The position numbers and the translations under genes were made by a program. A stretch of 64,000 nucleotides of DNA, from NCBI GenBank assembly GCA_001695595.3, contig MBPM02000016.1, forward strand, positions 930,001 to 994,000, written 5' to 3'. The DNA comes from Plasmopara viticola (lineage: Eukaryota; Oomycota; Peronosporomycetes; Peronosporales; Peronosporaceae). A model generated the notes under the pieces. It saw nothing but the letters and a program-made list of their open reading frames with translations, was not told the origin of the DNA and ran no database searches. Each line of letters begins with the position of its first letter. Position 1 is the stretch's first letter. Of the stretch, positions 1 through 10,600 are shown in pieces.

Positions 1-7
1 TTCTGTA

Positions 8-58
8 GTCGGCTAAAAAATGGTGACTCATGGTGACTTATTCAAGATTTTGTGCCTT
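8..58. repeat. Short dispersed repeat, copy 1
   Basis: About 50 bp that recur at 5485-5535 in the same orientation. Both copies begin with GTCGGCT and share the core TGGTGACTCATGGTGACT followed by TTC and a T-rich tract ending TGCC. The core is a tandem doubling of TGGTGACT(C)A. A related inverted pair AGTCACC...GGTGACT lies at 5238-5256. The two copies flank the decayed block at the left edge. No coding role is visible. Confidence 0.6.
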
Positions 59-107
59 CAGTATATCGTGGCCATTCTTTGTGAACACCGATTTTATTTT
101 ATGCAGG

Positions 108-280
108 TTGCGCCTGAAAGTGGGAGGTTCGTTCTCCAAGGTGTATTAAATGCAATTGATCACTAAAGCAGAGTAGTCTCTTGTTGGGCATATCAAGTTT
201 CAGAGGAATTCCACGAGAAAGGCACCTCCCAGTACAAAATTCTCTACTTGAGTTGGTGGTGGTGAGAATGAATTCGATGT
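108..280 (+). pseudogene. Decayed segment homologous to 2440-2650 (opposite strand)
   Basis: Plus-strand translation gives a broken frame containing RFVLQGVLNAIDH, then a stop, then SRV. It aligns with the minus-strand frame at 2405-2671, which reads ERLVLQGVLNASDRLSRV. The DNA also aligns (CTCCAAGGTGT, TTAAATGCA, GCAGAGTA shared in order). The two copies point in opposite directions and bracket the nuclease-like and CRN-like remnants. The protein family is not recognised. The plus copy has at least two stops, so it is a fossil. Confidence 0.5.
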
Positions 281-381
281 TCTCATCGCTTTAAAAAAGA
301 ATCAAATTTGATAAGATTTATAGAATGTGGGGTGAGACAGGTCAATGCTACTCTTTTTCTGATGATGCCATCTAGCTAGTT

Positions 382-1290
382 TCAGGCTGTATCCACGAGT
401 CTGAAAATCGACCAAACGTCAATGAAAATGTCTGGAAAGCCTCCTCGTGGTGCAACAACAAACTGATTGGTTCGGGGCATAAGTGCGGCATCAAACACAT
501 CAGCTGCAGGAATTTGCACGAACGCATAATTTCTAGCGCTCTGAGGAGTTTGCAGTGGGACGGGCATTGGCACGAGAGGCAATTGTCGACGCTGACGGAA
601 GGAATCGAGTTCATTCAATGTTTGAGTATCAAGCGGAGCACTTCCAAAACTCACTTGATCCGCAACCACCACTCGGTTCCTTGCCCGTCGATAAAGAACG
701 GCAACAGAAGAAAACGTTCCATTCACACGGCGGCCAAAAAACTTGAAAATAAGCACAGCGTCCAGCTGTGGAAGCAGTTCAAAGTATTGTCGGCAAAACG
801 TTTGGGCCCTTGAATGCTTCGGTTCGAAAATTCCACCTCGACAATCAGCCGTGGAGCAACAGGATCGTCGCCAGCTAAGGAGAATTGTGGTCCAAGAGCT
901 GTATCGGGGCGTCGAATGACACGTCTCCCTGTCGTAAGAAATCGCATATCCATGTCTCCACCACCTGCAGCCAAAATAACGCCAGTTTTGACGGCGTAGT
1001 TTCCTTTTTATCGACAAATTTCGGCCACAGCGCATTCATGCGCACGCCCCCGCACTTTCGTGATCACCAAATCTGCTAGTCTTTCATTACCAAGATATCG
1101 AGCTTCAATAAATACTGAGTGAAAACGGTTAATGAAACTCTTGAGCCATTTTTGACTGAAACACGAGTTGCCACGACAACTTTCACGTCTTCTTCACCAT
1201 CTCTGATCCTCCTCTTGAATTCTGCAATCGCTTTTTCCAGTTGTGGTGCGGTCAATTTCCTATCATTGACTGGTAGCCTCGCTGGATTGC
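382..1290 (-). pseudogene. Frameshifted PD-(D/E)XK (restriction-endonuclease-like) family remnant
   Basis: Minus-strand coding sequence split over at least three frames. From its N-terminus it reads KLTAPQLEKAIAEFKRRI (about 1260-1205), then a stop-interrupted stretch, then MDMRFLTTGRRVIRRPD and PRLIVEVEF (974-810), then a frame change to LDAVLIFKFFGRR and a C-terminus FIDVWSIFRLVDTA ending at 382. The acidic RRPD, the E-x-E in LIVEVEF and the following hydrophobic LDAVLIFKF strand fit the PD-(D/E)XK nuclease fold in its Uma2-like arrangement. It resembles a large multicopy hypothetical family in Phytophthora genomes; that link is from memory. At least two frameshifts and several stops make it a pseudogene. 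It lies downstream of, and on the same strand as, the CRN-like header at 2202-2411. Confidence 0.55.
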
Positions 1291-2139
1291 AACCATTGGA
1301 GCGGCGTCAAACAAGAACACTGCCTTCGGTGCTCGTCGCTGTTTCCTTTCCCACTTCTAAGGGTGGGTTAAGTGATGAGTGACCAAACAATCAAGTCAAG
1401 AGTGGATCCTTTGCCCCCTAGATACACTTCCTGACCGCGATGATGTATATAGTTAATCATCGCGGTGTCTAGGGGTAGGCTCGATGCTCTTTTATGCAAA
1501 GGAAAAGCGGACGATGTGGCGTAAATCCTTTCGTTCGCTCGCGCACGCACAAGAAATGAAGAATATCGGAAGTGGCAGTAGAGACGGTTGAGATCCATTT
1601 AAATGATTATGGCATGCACTACGAAGACTCGAGATGGCTTACTCATGCAGATTGCTATCGTCTTCAGCGATTTGTGGATGCCTACTTCCATCGCGACATG
1701 AACTCTTGTAATTCCTCTGTCAGCTGGTTGATCGGTCTGACATTCAACTCATGCCACTCCATCCTTTACACTTTTTTTTGCCACTGAACTTTTAATATAA
1801 AGAAGAGCGATAGTTAAGATGACCACGCTGGTGGAATCGTAAGTGTATGACACGACTGAGAGCCACCGCACAGCTGCTGGTCTGGACAAGTCAGAAAACA
1901 CATGCCTTGGTGATAGTCCACGTGCGATAACTACAATGCGATAAACATGCCTTCTACACATTCCACATATTTCTCGCCGCGAGGCTCCCTCCCACCTTTT
2001 AGCAAAGGAAAATTCGCAATTGCAACCGCAACGCTGGCACGATTCTTTTTCCGCACATCAACAAGCATGTGACACACAATTTCGTAAAAAAAACTCTCGT
2101 CGCTCGCGTTGAAGTAATTCTTCAAAGACCACGTTAATC

Positions 2140-2411
2140 TCAACAAAACTTTATTCTTCAAATCTTGTTTCGATATCCTCTAGTATCGCCGCCCTCTGAA
2201 GCTAAACAATATTGTCGTTCACGTCCTGCATCCAGCCACCATTTCGTTCGCCGCTCGACTGGGCGAGATAGACAGTCAGCTTGTCCGCCGAAAACCCATA
2301 CTGCGCTTCCTTCGTGATCATATTTTTCGAGATTACAATCATTTGCTGATTGCCAAACTTAACGTTGATGACACGTTCCTCACCGACAACCGCGTAGAAC
2401 AGCATCACCAT
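2140..2411 (-). pseudogene. Decayed Crinkler (CRN)-like N-terminal header
   Basis: From an ATG at 2411 the minus strand encodes MVMLFYAVVGEERVINVKF, then ADKLTVYLAQ, then GGW, and stops at 2202. This matches the layout of the oomycete CRN LFLAK/LYLAK header: an M-V-x-L-F-x-A-x-V-G opening, a beta-grasp-like segment, ADKLxxxLA(K/Q) and GGxW about 60 residues in. CRN proteins are host-translocated effectors that usually act in the plant nucleus. The ORF stops after 69 codons; the same frame continues with LQRAAILEDIETRFEE before a second stop, so it looks truncated by mutation. The HVLV(L/V)VP-type end of a full header was not found. Confidence 0.55.
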
Positions 2412-2671
2412 GATTCTTCACGATCGAAAGCCCGGCATATCGTTCTTTTCAAATGTGCGCAGCACACAAATACCCTTTCAAATCCGATGATGGCTTTGAC
2501 GTTATTCCCGCCATTAATCCAAGAGTTGTAATAACTAGACGAGTGGTGTCCCTCTAAAACTTGATGTGCCAATGGAGAAGGTACTCTGCTTAATCGATCA
2601 GATGCATTTAAGACACCTTGGAGAACGAGCCGCTCCGATGGCACAGCAGCGGAGCACCCATATAAGAGCAA
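2405..2671 (-). pseudogene. Unrecognised open segment upstream of the CRN-like header; homologous to 108-280
   Basis: An 88-codon minus-strand frame containing RLVLQGVLNASDRLSRV, SSSYYNSWINGGNNVKAI and FERVFVCCAHLK. It overlaps the start of the CRN-like header by a few bases in another frame. It could be the end of an upstream gene, or conserved upstream DNA that happens to be open. Homology to the stop-interrupted plus-strand copy at 108-280 shows that it is a repeated unit. The family is not recognised. Confidence 0.4.
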
Positions 2672-3128
2672 AACACACTAGACACCTCAGAACACACATC
2701 AACAAGTTCTAAACGTCATATCAGTATAAACCGAACAAAACTTAAATATTAGTATGACATTCGCGATGTGCTTTACTGAATCCAACAACTGATAATAATC
2801 AACCAATTACTTAACAACCAATTCACCAATAGGAAACATCAAGATCAATCTATGACAAATATTAAGCGAATGCCGCAAATATTAATTTGTAAATGTAGAG
2901 TATTGATAGACATTCAAATCATTATGGTCTTCGTGAAAAAGCATTAGACCTGGTAAGACTCAGATACAAAAGAGTTTATGACTACACAGGCTAGAGGTCT
3001 TCTCGTAGTAAATCAATATTCTTTGTCTCAATGACCCTTAAAATGTCTACGGAAATGTCATTGTACATGCCCAGAATCGAATCCATCGAGACGATATTTA
3101 AAGCTTAAGAAAGCCACTAGCTAAAGAG

Positions 3129-3641
3129 TCAGCAGGCTCCGTTTACAAAGCAGAAAGAATACAATGAAAAAAACAAAGACAAGATGATCCGAATAAAGAA
3201 CGGATCGTGATTATCAAATCCATTTCTCGTAAAAAACATCGATCTTGAGGTCTGAGAAAAAAGGTTGATTCCGATCTCTGTTGCCATAGGAAACGCACCA
3301 TATGAAAAAAGGGACAAAAATCTCTCGATTTGAAATTCGGATCTATCAATAATTTGAGAGTGGTTATAAACTGCGCCTTGATGATCTCCTACTACGGCAA
3401 CTCTAGCAAAAACCACCAACCCAAGACGAGTTCTTAGGTTAGGTAGATATGTTGGAACAAGAAGGCGCGAGATGTATCGCGATAAAAGGATGTCAACTCT
3501 AGCGGATGGAGTACCATTAATATCGGAAGAAATTGTGAGCGTGACCGCAGATGGAGGAAGCGCGAGGCCACCAGCTAAATCCGTAGTGATTACACGGCTG
3601 CTCAAATTCCACAGAAGTGGGTAAGTGTTTCCGAAGGTCAT
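3129..3641 (-). CDS. Unrecognised 170-codon open frame, possibly a fossil
   Basis: The frame opens with an ATG at 3641 (MTFGNTYPLLW) and carries ordered, protein-like text such as SAVTLTISSDINGTPSARV before a hydrophobic, Phe-rich C-terminal run (FIRIILSLFFSLYSF) that could be a membrane segment. Upstream on the same strand, shorter open frames at 3734-3940 and 4086-4394 could be further pieces of the same decayed gene, but no convincing splice joins were found. No known family is recognised. It may be spurious. Confidence 0.25.
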   Translation of the reverse strand: MTFGNTYPLLWNLSSRVITTDLAGGLALPPSAVTLTISSDINGTPSARVDILLSRYISRLLVPTYLPNLRTRLGLVVFARVAVVGDHQGAVYNHSQIIDRSEFQIERFLSLFSYGAFPMATEIGINLFSQTSRSMFFTRNGFDNHDPFFIRIILSLFFSLYSFCFVNGAC

Positions 3642-4394
3642 ATTTTGCTCAAAGCAGTAATAGTAGAAGAAGCCACGACGCCAGCAGTGCCAGTTGCGTT
3701 TGCAGTAGTAGATAAGCTTTTGTTTTGGTCATTTCATAAACTAGTCACAGATATCGCGCAGCTTAAGGAAGGCCAGATAAAATGCGACGTAGAATGCCAA
3801 TCCAGCAGAAACGGCACCGGCGGGAGTTGATTAGACTTAAGTTCTCGATACAGCATGAAGATTTTTGCCACCTCCCATAGCGTCAAATGAATGCGTCGAG
3901 TTTTGTTGGTCAAGAGCGGTATAGTGTTATCATTCATCACCTCCCCGGTTTGGAGCCAATTCGAAAATACCCACGCTATTAACAGCTGTCATAAACGACG
4001 AAGTAGCCAAGTAATCAAGCGATTGCGCTGCTCCACTTAACCCTTAAATCGTTGAAGTCGGATTTTCTCCCATGTACAAGTTGGCCTATACTTGACATAC
4101 ATTTTCTAATTCGCTTTTGGTCAGAGCCTCAGATTTCGTTTTTACGTTTGCATGGACCTGATTCGTTTGGAGTAGAGTTGTGTCAATAAAAACTTGAATA
4201 CTATCAAGGAATTGCCGCTCGTCGGCCTTAGGTAGCAATTGATCAATTGTACAGGTTGCAGTCGAAGGGATCGAATCGGACCCGCCATTTAGAACTTGAA
4301 GCTTGATTGGAAGATCGATAACAGCTACTTCCATTTTACAAAAGTGTCTTGCGAAAAAAAATTGTGGAAGAAATGAAGTAGATTTGCCCAGCAT

Positions 4395-5744
4395 ACTGAC
4401 CAGTGTTGCTGGTTAAATCTCGAATCCAAGTTTATTTCTCATCACGTAGGAGCGTCTTAGCTGGAGCTGGTTTGACGGAGTGTTCAAAAGCAGATCTATC
4501 GAAAGCAGAAGACATAGTTTGTGCGATTATAATGATGGTGATAATATTATACTTGCCTAAAATATGAAGCACCATAAGCGAAACAAGAATTATTGATTTG
4601 TCGAATACAACGAATTGTCAGCTCATGTAATTGACCAATTTCTCTGGTGTCGATAAACATCAAATTAGAATTTAGACGACAGCAAAAATTATTGCATAAT
4701 TAATATGAGCAATTCCATGATTGGCGGTCAGTCTCAAACAGAGATAAGGCTTGCTTAGATCTTCTAGGATTACAAGAGTTCGTGTTATTTCAAATGATTG
4801 TTTCTACCGCGAAATCGGTATTCAAAAGCCGCGGTTCGGACTCTGTAGATTGTATAGTATTATGTGGCTCTATTATACAATACAATCAATTAGACTAGTA
4901 CTTCAGCATTTCAACGATCAACTTCCTTGAGATACACACAGCAATGAATGTTGATTATATTGATACGCACGAGTCAGAACCAATTCGCATTGATGGGTAC
5001 TGCTACTTGTTGTCAGCTCCTTAAGCGAAGGCAGAAGTTAAAGTTACGTCACAGCCTACCAGGGGTGTATTATAATCGCACCATTTTGAACAGTTTTCCA
5101 GCCAAGATATGTTTGGTGAAAATATCTTTACTGGTGCAGTTGCGTGTGAACACTCTGGAACGCTCCAGTGGTCATCACATGATCGGATTATCGTTCAAGT
5201 GTAATTGTCGATGTCAATTTGGAGTAAGTATTTTCTGAGTCACCACTATGGTGACTTATCAGCGTAATTAAATTTGGTGTCTATTCATCCTCTAAGTCAT
5301 TGTAAATGGATCTCTGACCGATTTGAGCCTTCACTTTAAAGCAATATCCAAGATTATATACTTATTAAAGGTCAAGTATGATGGAGACATAAATGTCATG
5401 ATATTGACTAAAAAAAGGTGGGAGGAAGTTTCAAAAAGTGGTGACTCGAGGACTCATGCTAATCTTTTGTCTAGAGTTACATTTGTCGGCTTAAAGGTGG
5501 TGGTGACTCATGGTGACTCATTCGATTTTTGATGCCATATGTTTTAATTACACCGCTGAATTCATGTTGAACAGGCGGATGGCGTCACAAAATTTACAAG
5601 AACGTCACAGTTAGTAATTGAATATGGTAGCAGTTCATTGGTCTAGATAAATATATTCACTTGGGCTTTTACTTTCTACTCAATAGGCTAACAGTCGCAA
5701 ACAACAGCCTCGCTTCACCACACCTCCACGGCGGATGGCTACTA
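4395..5744. other. Gene-free stretch with short repeats
   Basis: No supported gene. The stretch contains the second copy of the TGGTGACTCA repeat at 5485-5535 and the small inverted repeat at 5238-5256. Open frames here are short and lack recognisable content. The right end runs into the decayed copia gag. Confidence 0.5.
5485..5535. repeat. Short dispersed repeat, copy 2
   Basis: Second copy of the unit at 8-58, same orientation. Here the core is a perfect doubling, TGGTGACTCA twice at 5501-5520, followed by TTCGATTTTTGATGCC. Confidence 0.6.
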
Positions 5745-6160
5745 AGCGCACCGAAGGCCTCTTAGGAGATGGTTACTACTACTATTGAACATTCAAGATG
5801 AAGATGGCCCTCGCAAGAAAAGAGTCTTCTGGGGCACATTAAGGCCGTGAAGGTCGAGAACGAAATAACGGAGACGTGGCTCGTGAATGACGCCAAAACA
5901 TTGGGAAACATTGTTCAAGGCGTCGAGATTCAACACCAGACCAAGATTTGGTCTACTACTCGTGCCTTGGAGGCATAAAAACGCTTCGCGTTTTCACAAT
6001 CGTTCCACACTACACAACCCTGTCACGATGACACGGCGCCTTCATGAGTTGAACATGGTGGAACATCTGGACGCAATCGATGAGCTGGTCGTGGGATTCC
6101 AGACGACGGGGGAGCCGGAGGATGAATTAATACAGCTAGTGGTTCTTCTGAGCAGATGAG
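5745..6160 (+). pseudogene. Ty1/copia gag remnant (UBN2-like), frameshifted
   Basis: The first frame (about 5830-5980) reads VKVENEITETWLVNDAKTL and STTRALEA, the usual copia gag start in which a trimmed residue-by-residue pattern of W, NDAK and T-x-A-x-E-A is kept. After a frame change it continues (6028-6160) as MTRRLHELNMVEHLDAIDEL and EPEDELIQLVVLLS, matching the L-x-x-L-G-x-x-x-x-D-E-x-x-x-x-x-L-L-x-S-L end of the UBN2 gag domain. At least one frameshift and one stop separate the halves. It belongs to the element that continues to about 7640. Confidence 0.65.
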
Positions 6161-6736
6161 ACGCTTCCGCCCAATCAAATAAAAGTGATACACGTAACAA
6201 AAAACACGATGAAAGTGCAGTGTTTGGGCCGACAGTACGCCAACAAGTTCGAATCGAACCTATGCAGTCTGAAGAAGAAGATGAAATTCCAAATGCTTCA
6301 ATGAATGAGGAGGAGTCCGACACAAATGAGTCAAATGTCGAGATGCTTCGATTACTGACCTCAGTACAATCTGAACTGACAGAGTACAGAACTCCTACAC
6401 TGGATGCACAGGAAGATCGATTGGTATTTCGTCCACAATGGGAACGTTCAAGGCGTACAGATGAACCAATGTTGTTGTTGGAGAATGGATCAGATGCCGA
6501 TGAAAGTCTGGAGGGAAGCGAAGGACAACCATTCTCAAAGCGTATAAGTATTGATGAAGGCGGCCTTATAGCCGAAGCTATTCTCGCTTACGCTGTGAGG
6601 TTTGGTGAAGTTTTAAACTTGCCTTTCACGTATGCGCAGGCAATGTTAAATGACGAGGCAGAACAGTGGCGACAAGCGATGGACGCCGAATTACAGTCGC
6701 ATCACCAGAACAAATTATAGACAGTCAATTTACGAG
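6161..6736 (+). pseudogene. Copia integrase-RT linker region
   Basis: An open frame (6220-6720) of acidic, low-complexity sequence ends in QAMLNDEAEQWRQAMDAELQ. That ending is the highly conserved lead-in to copia reverse transcriptase (the A-x-x-x-x-x-x-W-x-x-A-M-x-x-E segment). Gag ends only about 60 bp upstream, so protease and nearly all of integrase are absent. The deletion lies within about 6160-6220. Confidence 0.65.
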
Positions 6737-6738
6737 AG

Positions 6739-7640
6739 TTGGTTGGGCGTACGAATGAATGCCGCTGGGTCTTCGCTAAGAAGCGTGACCAGAATGGATG
6801 TGTTGTGCGCTACAAAGCACGATTGGTGGCCAAAGGTTTTAAGCAGAAATACGGCGTGAATTTCTTCGAGACTTACTTTCCAGTGGCCAGCATGAACTTA
6901 ATTCGAGTTGTTCTCGCAGAGTGTGCGATATTAGGTTACAAAATGGAGCAGCTGGACGTCGACACCGCCTTTCTCAACAGTGTGCTGACAGATCGTGTTC
7001 ACATGGAAGTTCCGATTGGTGTAAAGGAAGCTTAACGATTTGCGTGTCAGCTGAACAAAGCTATATATGGTCTCAAGCAAGCTGCAAGCGCTTGGAACAA
7101 GATGATCGACCACGTCTTCAAAAAGAACGATTTTAAAAGTTGTGGAGCGGATCAACGCGTCTACGTGAAGAAAGTGGAAGAAGGTCTTGTGTACGTATGT
7201 CTTTATGTCGATGATATGATCATTGCAGCCAAGACGTGCGACGAGATTCTGAGGTCAAGGGGATGCTTAAAAGTGTTTTCAAGATGAAGGATCTCGGAAT
7301 GGCGAAGTTTATCTTGGGCATGGAGATCGACCACGACATGACAGCTTCCACACTAATGATCGAGCAAACACGCTACATTAGCGACGTGGCTGAGCGATTT
7401 GGACAGAAAAGCGCCAAGAACGCCGACAATCCGTGTACGTCCGGTCTCAAGCTGTCAACATCACGGTCACCAAGTACAGAAGCTGAGCGTTCAGAGATGC
7501 GGTCAAGACCATACCGCTCACTAATTGGATGTCTGCTATATGTTACAACTTGCACTCGGCCGGACGTCGCATCGTGACACAACTGTCTCGATTTCTCGAA
7601 AATCCGGGCTTACCATCCGCGAGCTTGGTGTACAATTGGT
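6739..7640 (+). pseudogene. Ty1/copia reverse transcriptase remnant
   Basis: The frames contain, in order, CRWVFAKKRDQNG, VRYKARLVAKGFKQKYGVNF, MEQLDVDTAFLNSVL, then after a stop at 7033 LNKAIYGLKQA, VYVCLYVDDMIIA (the YVDD catalytic motif), and after a frameshift near 7250 FKMKDLGMAKFILGMEI and YRSLIGCLLYVTTCTRPDVA. These are the signature blocks of Pseudoviridae-type RT in correct order. RNase H is not readable past about 7640. Stops and frameshifts make it inactive. Confidence 0.85.
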
Positions 7641-10600
7641 TTACTTAAAGATATCTCGGTGTTGGCAAAGTGTAATAAAGTGAAAGCTTAAGCTCTAAAA
7701 GAATACAGAATAGTATTTGGCCAAACGTGCGTGGATTGCGTACGATGCACTTATGTCGTGAAGTGAGTGCTGTGCCTGACGAGCATTGCTTAACGGTTTC
7801 CGGCCTCACCTTTGTTGCCCACGAAAATAACTCGGGAAGCTGGTGTCGATGAACCGTTTCACTAAGCACGTTAAAATTGTTTGGCCGGATCCGGCAAAAT
7901 TGCTCGAGGTCTTTTCAAAAAGTAGAGTAGCGGGCTTTAAGCCTTAAAAGTATGATCAAGACCCAATGACTGAGCGTGTGTGTTAAGCCGAAAAGAAATT
8001 TGTGGCTGTCGGCAAGTAGCGCTAGCCAAGACGAAATCATGCTTTTTTAGGGCGAAAGCCGTTACGAGCAATGAGCATCCACGGGTCGAATGGAAGATGT
8101 AGGGCCATCGTTCCGTTTATCGCTGATTATTGGTGCAAGTCGCCATAATTTGGAAGGTCCACTCGCTCCAAAGGCCAAGCACGAAAATATGAAGGTTATC
8201 CATTATATGGGTAAATGGGCGTACCCGCTCGATGGAAGTAATCGCGTCGAGCAGAAAGCTTATTTGCTTCGCGCTTTACAAAGTCTTTCGATGCAAATCT
8301 TGAGTGGAGTATGCGAAAGCTTGAATAATGCCATTGACTTGGCGCAACCTTATGACAGAGCGAGCGTGTTTTAGCACGCGCTAAATCTTTAATCTTTCTG
8401 GGTGTCTATTCAAGCCAGAAGGCAAGGGAAGCTGCATTCATTATAAAATTTTAACAAATACTCCCCAGCATGAATACAGCCAGCTTTTATTGAGAGTATT
8501 TACTTTGGGCCTGACAACGCTTTGAGGGTGTTGCATCACGAAAGTTAATAGCATTAAACGAAATGCTTTTCGTCTTTGTGGTTAAAGTGCACTTCACTCA
8601 TTGGTGGGTCTGAGCTGACTCACCTCTGAGATGTCTCGTCTACGGTCCAAAGCCAAGTAAGAGGCTCCGAGCGTGAATACTTGATGCAAGTATGAGGTTA
8701 AACCAACATTTTTATAAGGCACGTTCAACGTTTGCTCTTACTTCAGATCACACCGGCCTTCGAGTAGCCCAGCACGGTTCTAAAAGATCTAAGCATAAAG
8801 GAACACCGATTTAGGGCTTAAAAAGAATTCAAACGCTGAGTGTTAAAGCCTTTTCTTTTAGCTCCAAGGCTTTTCTAACCAAAAGAATCACAAAAGCTCA
8901 ATTCTTTGTACCGGCCGGTAATCAAAACACAATTACCTCGCAATTCCTAAAATTTGACCAGTAGATTGTGTCATGGTGTCAGAAAAAAGGAGAAAAAGAT
9001 CAAGCTTTATTGTAACCGAATGACGACAGTATGAGGGACGTATTTTTTTTTCTAGCATAGTGCCAGTCCTGAGAAAAGAATAAATAGTTTTACTGGTGTC
9101 CATCAATCTAAAGCGATTCTTCTAAGATAAAATGATTATATTTACGGATAGAAAAGAAACCAATAGGCCAAGAATTGTTCGTAGGAATAGTTAATATCAA
9201 ACGATGCTTTGGAGGTTCATAGCGCGTTGACTTTGACCGTAAAATAAGTTTTGTTGATATTTTAACGAAATAAGAAAGCCGAGCTAACATTTTAAAACAG
9301 CGCGAGTTAACCGCAGATACGGCAGAACAAACAAATGGTGTCAAATCCGAGATAAGAGAAAAGCTTAAAGGGCCAACCGAATATTATAAAATACTGAATG
9401 AAGAGCAAAAAATAATTTCTCGACGTTCGTGGGATCCACATAGACGATTACGGGGAGCCTCCTAACAAACTCAAACTTTGCAAGCAGCGCCCTTCGAGAA
9501 CAAGAGGATTTGCAGAGTGCTTTAAATTTTTGCAGATGTCGAATAGAAATTGAGGATTGCGATGAGGCGATGTCATAAGTCAAGATATATAGGTGTGTTC
9601 AAAGAGGGAAGGCCGGATTGGCGTGCTATCGTAGGGCTTTGTAGGTTATACAAATTAAGTCACGACATTGTCGAATGCGTCATAGGAGAATAGCTTTTGG
9701 CCATGGCGAAGAAGATGCTAGCAATAGAGGTGGGGTCTTAATATTTGGTGACAAGAACGTGAAAGGAAGCATCTATAATGAAGATTTGCGTGCTTCTCTT
9801 GGCAAAAACTGCTAGGCATGTTTGAAGAAAAGTAAACGGCGGCAACAGATGAGTCCGAAGAAATTCAAGAAGGGGGGCCGTTGTATCGTATAAATGGTCA
9901 GTCAGATTTTTCTATTCACGAAACAAAACGAAATTGGTAAAACAGTTGTTGCTGATGTGATTGCCGCGCTGTACGTACCCCAGAGACGTTCTGGAGCGAT
10001 CGGGGGACGTTTTAAAATATTGAGAAGAAATTCCCAAAAATTTGCTTTACTATCTCGCAAGAACGTCATTCAAGGCTAAGCGTATCATCTCCTGGGAATA
10101 TTACGAATTGCGTACCAAACAATCAGCAATGATCTGCCCGGCTGATACCCTTTGAGTCGTGACAGTAATGTAAAATGCATGATGGGTAAGGCCCTGGAAT
10201 AGGAATTAGACTCACGTGCCTTCAACCAGGGAGCAATATCTTTTTCTGAACAATCAGAGTAGAAGGGAAGAACATGATGCCGAGAAGTGTGGTGCTGTGA
10301 GAGGATCCGACTTTCTTGTAGGCGATGAAGAAAATATGCCTTTAGTGCAAAACATAATGTGCTAGGTCTCATTAGAATGGAACGTCGTGTCGCGGAGGAC
10401 GCCGCGAATTGCAAAGGTATTAGTGTTCATTGAAGGTAGAGCATCGTGTCGTGTACTGAGGGTCGCGAGGTGTCAGACCTACTATGAATGAAACATCTTG
10501 TCGAGGAAATCATTGATGAACTTGATCGTATCAGCGGTAAATATATTCTTATGAGAGACAAAAGTGACATTTTCCATCCAGAAAAACACGGTGACTATCA

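Noticed and set aside
4948..5238. 96-codon plus-strand ORF
   Set aside because: No recognisable content, and it lies in repeat-bearing decayed DNA.
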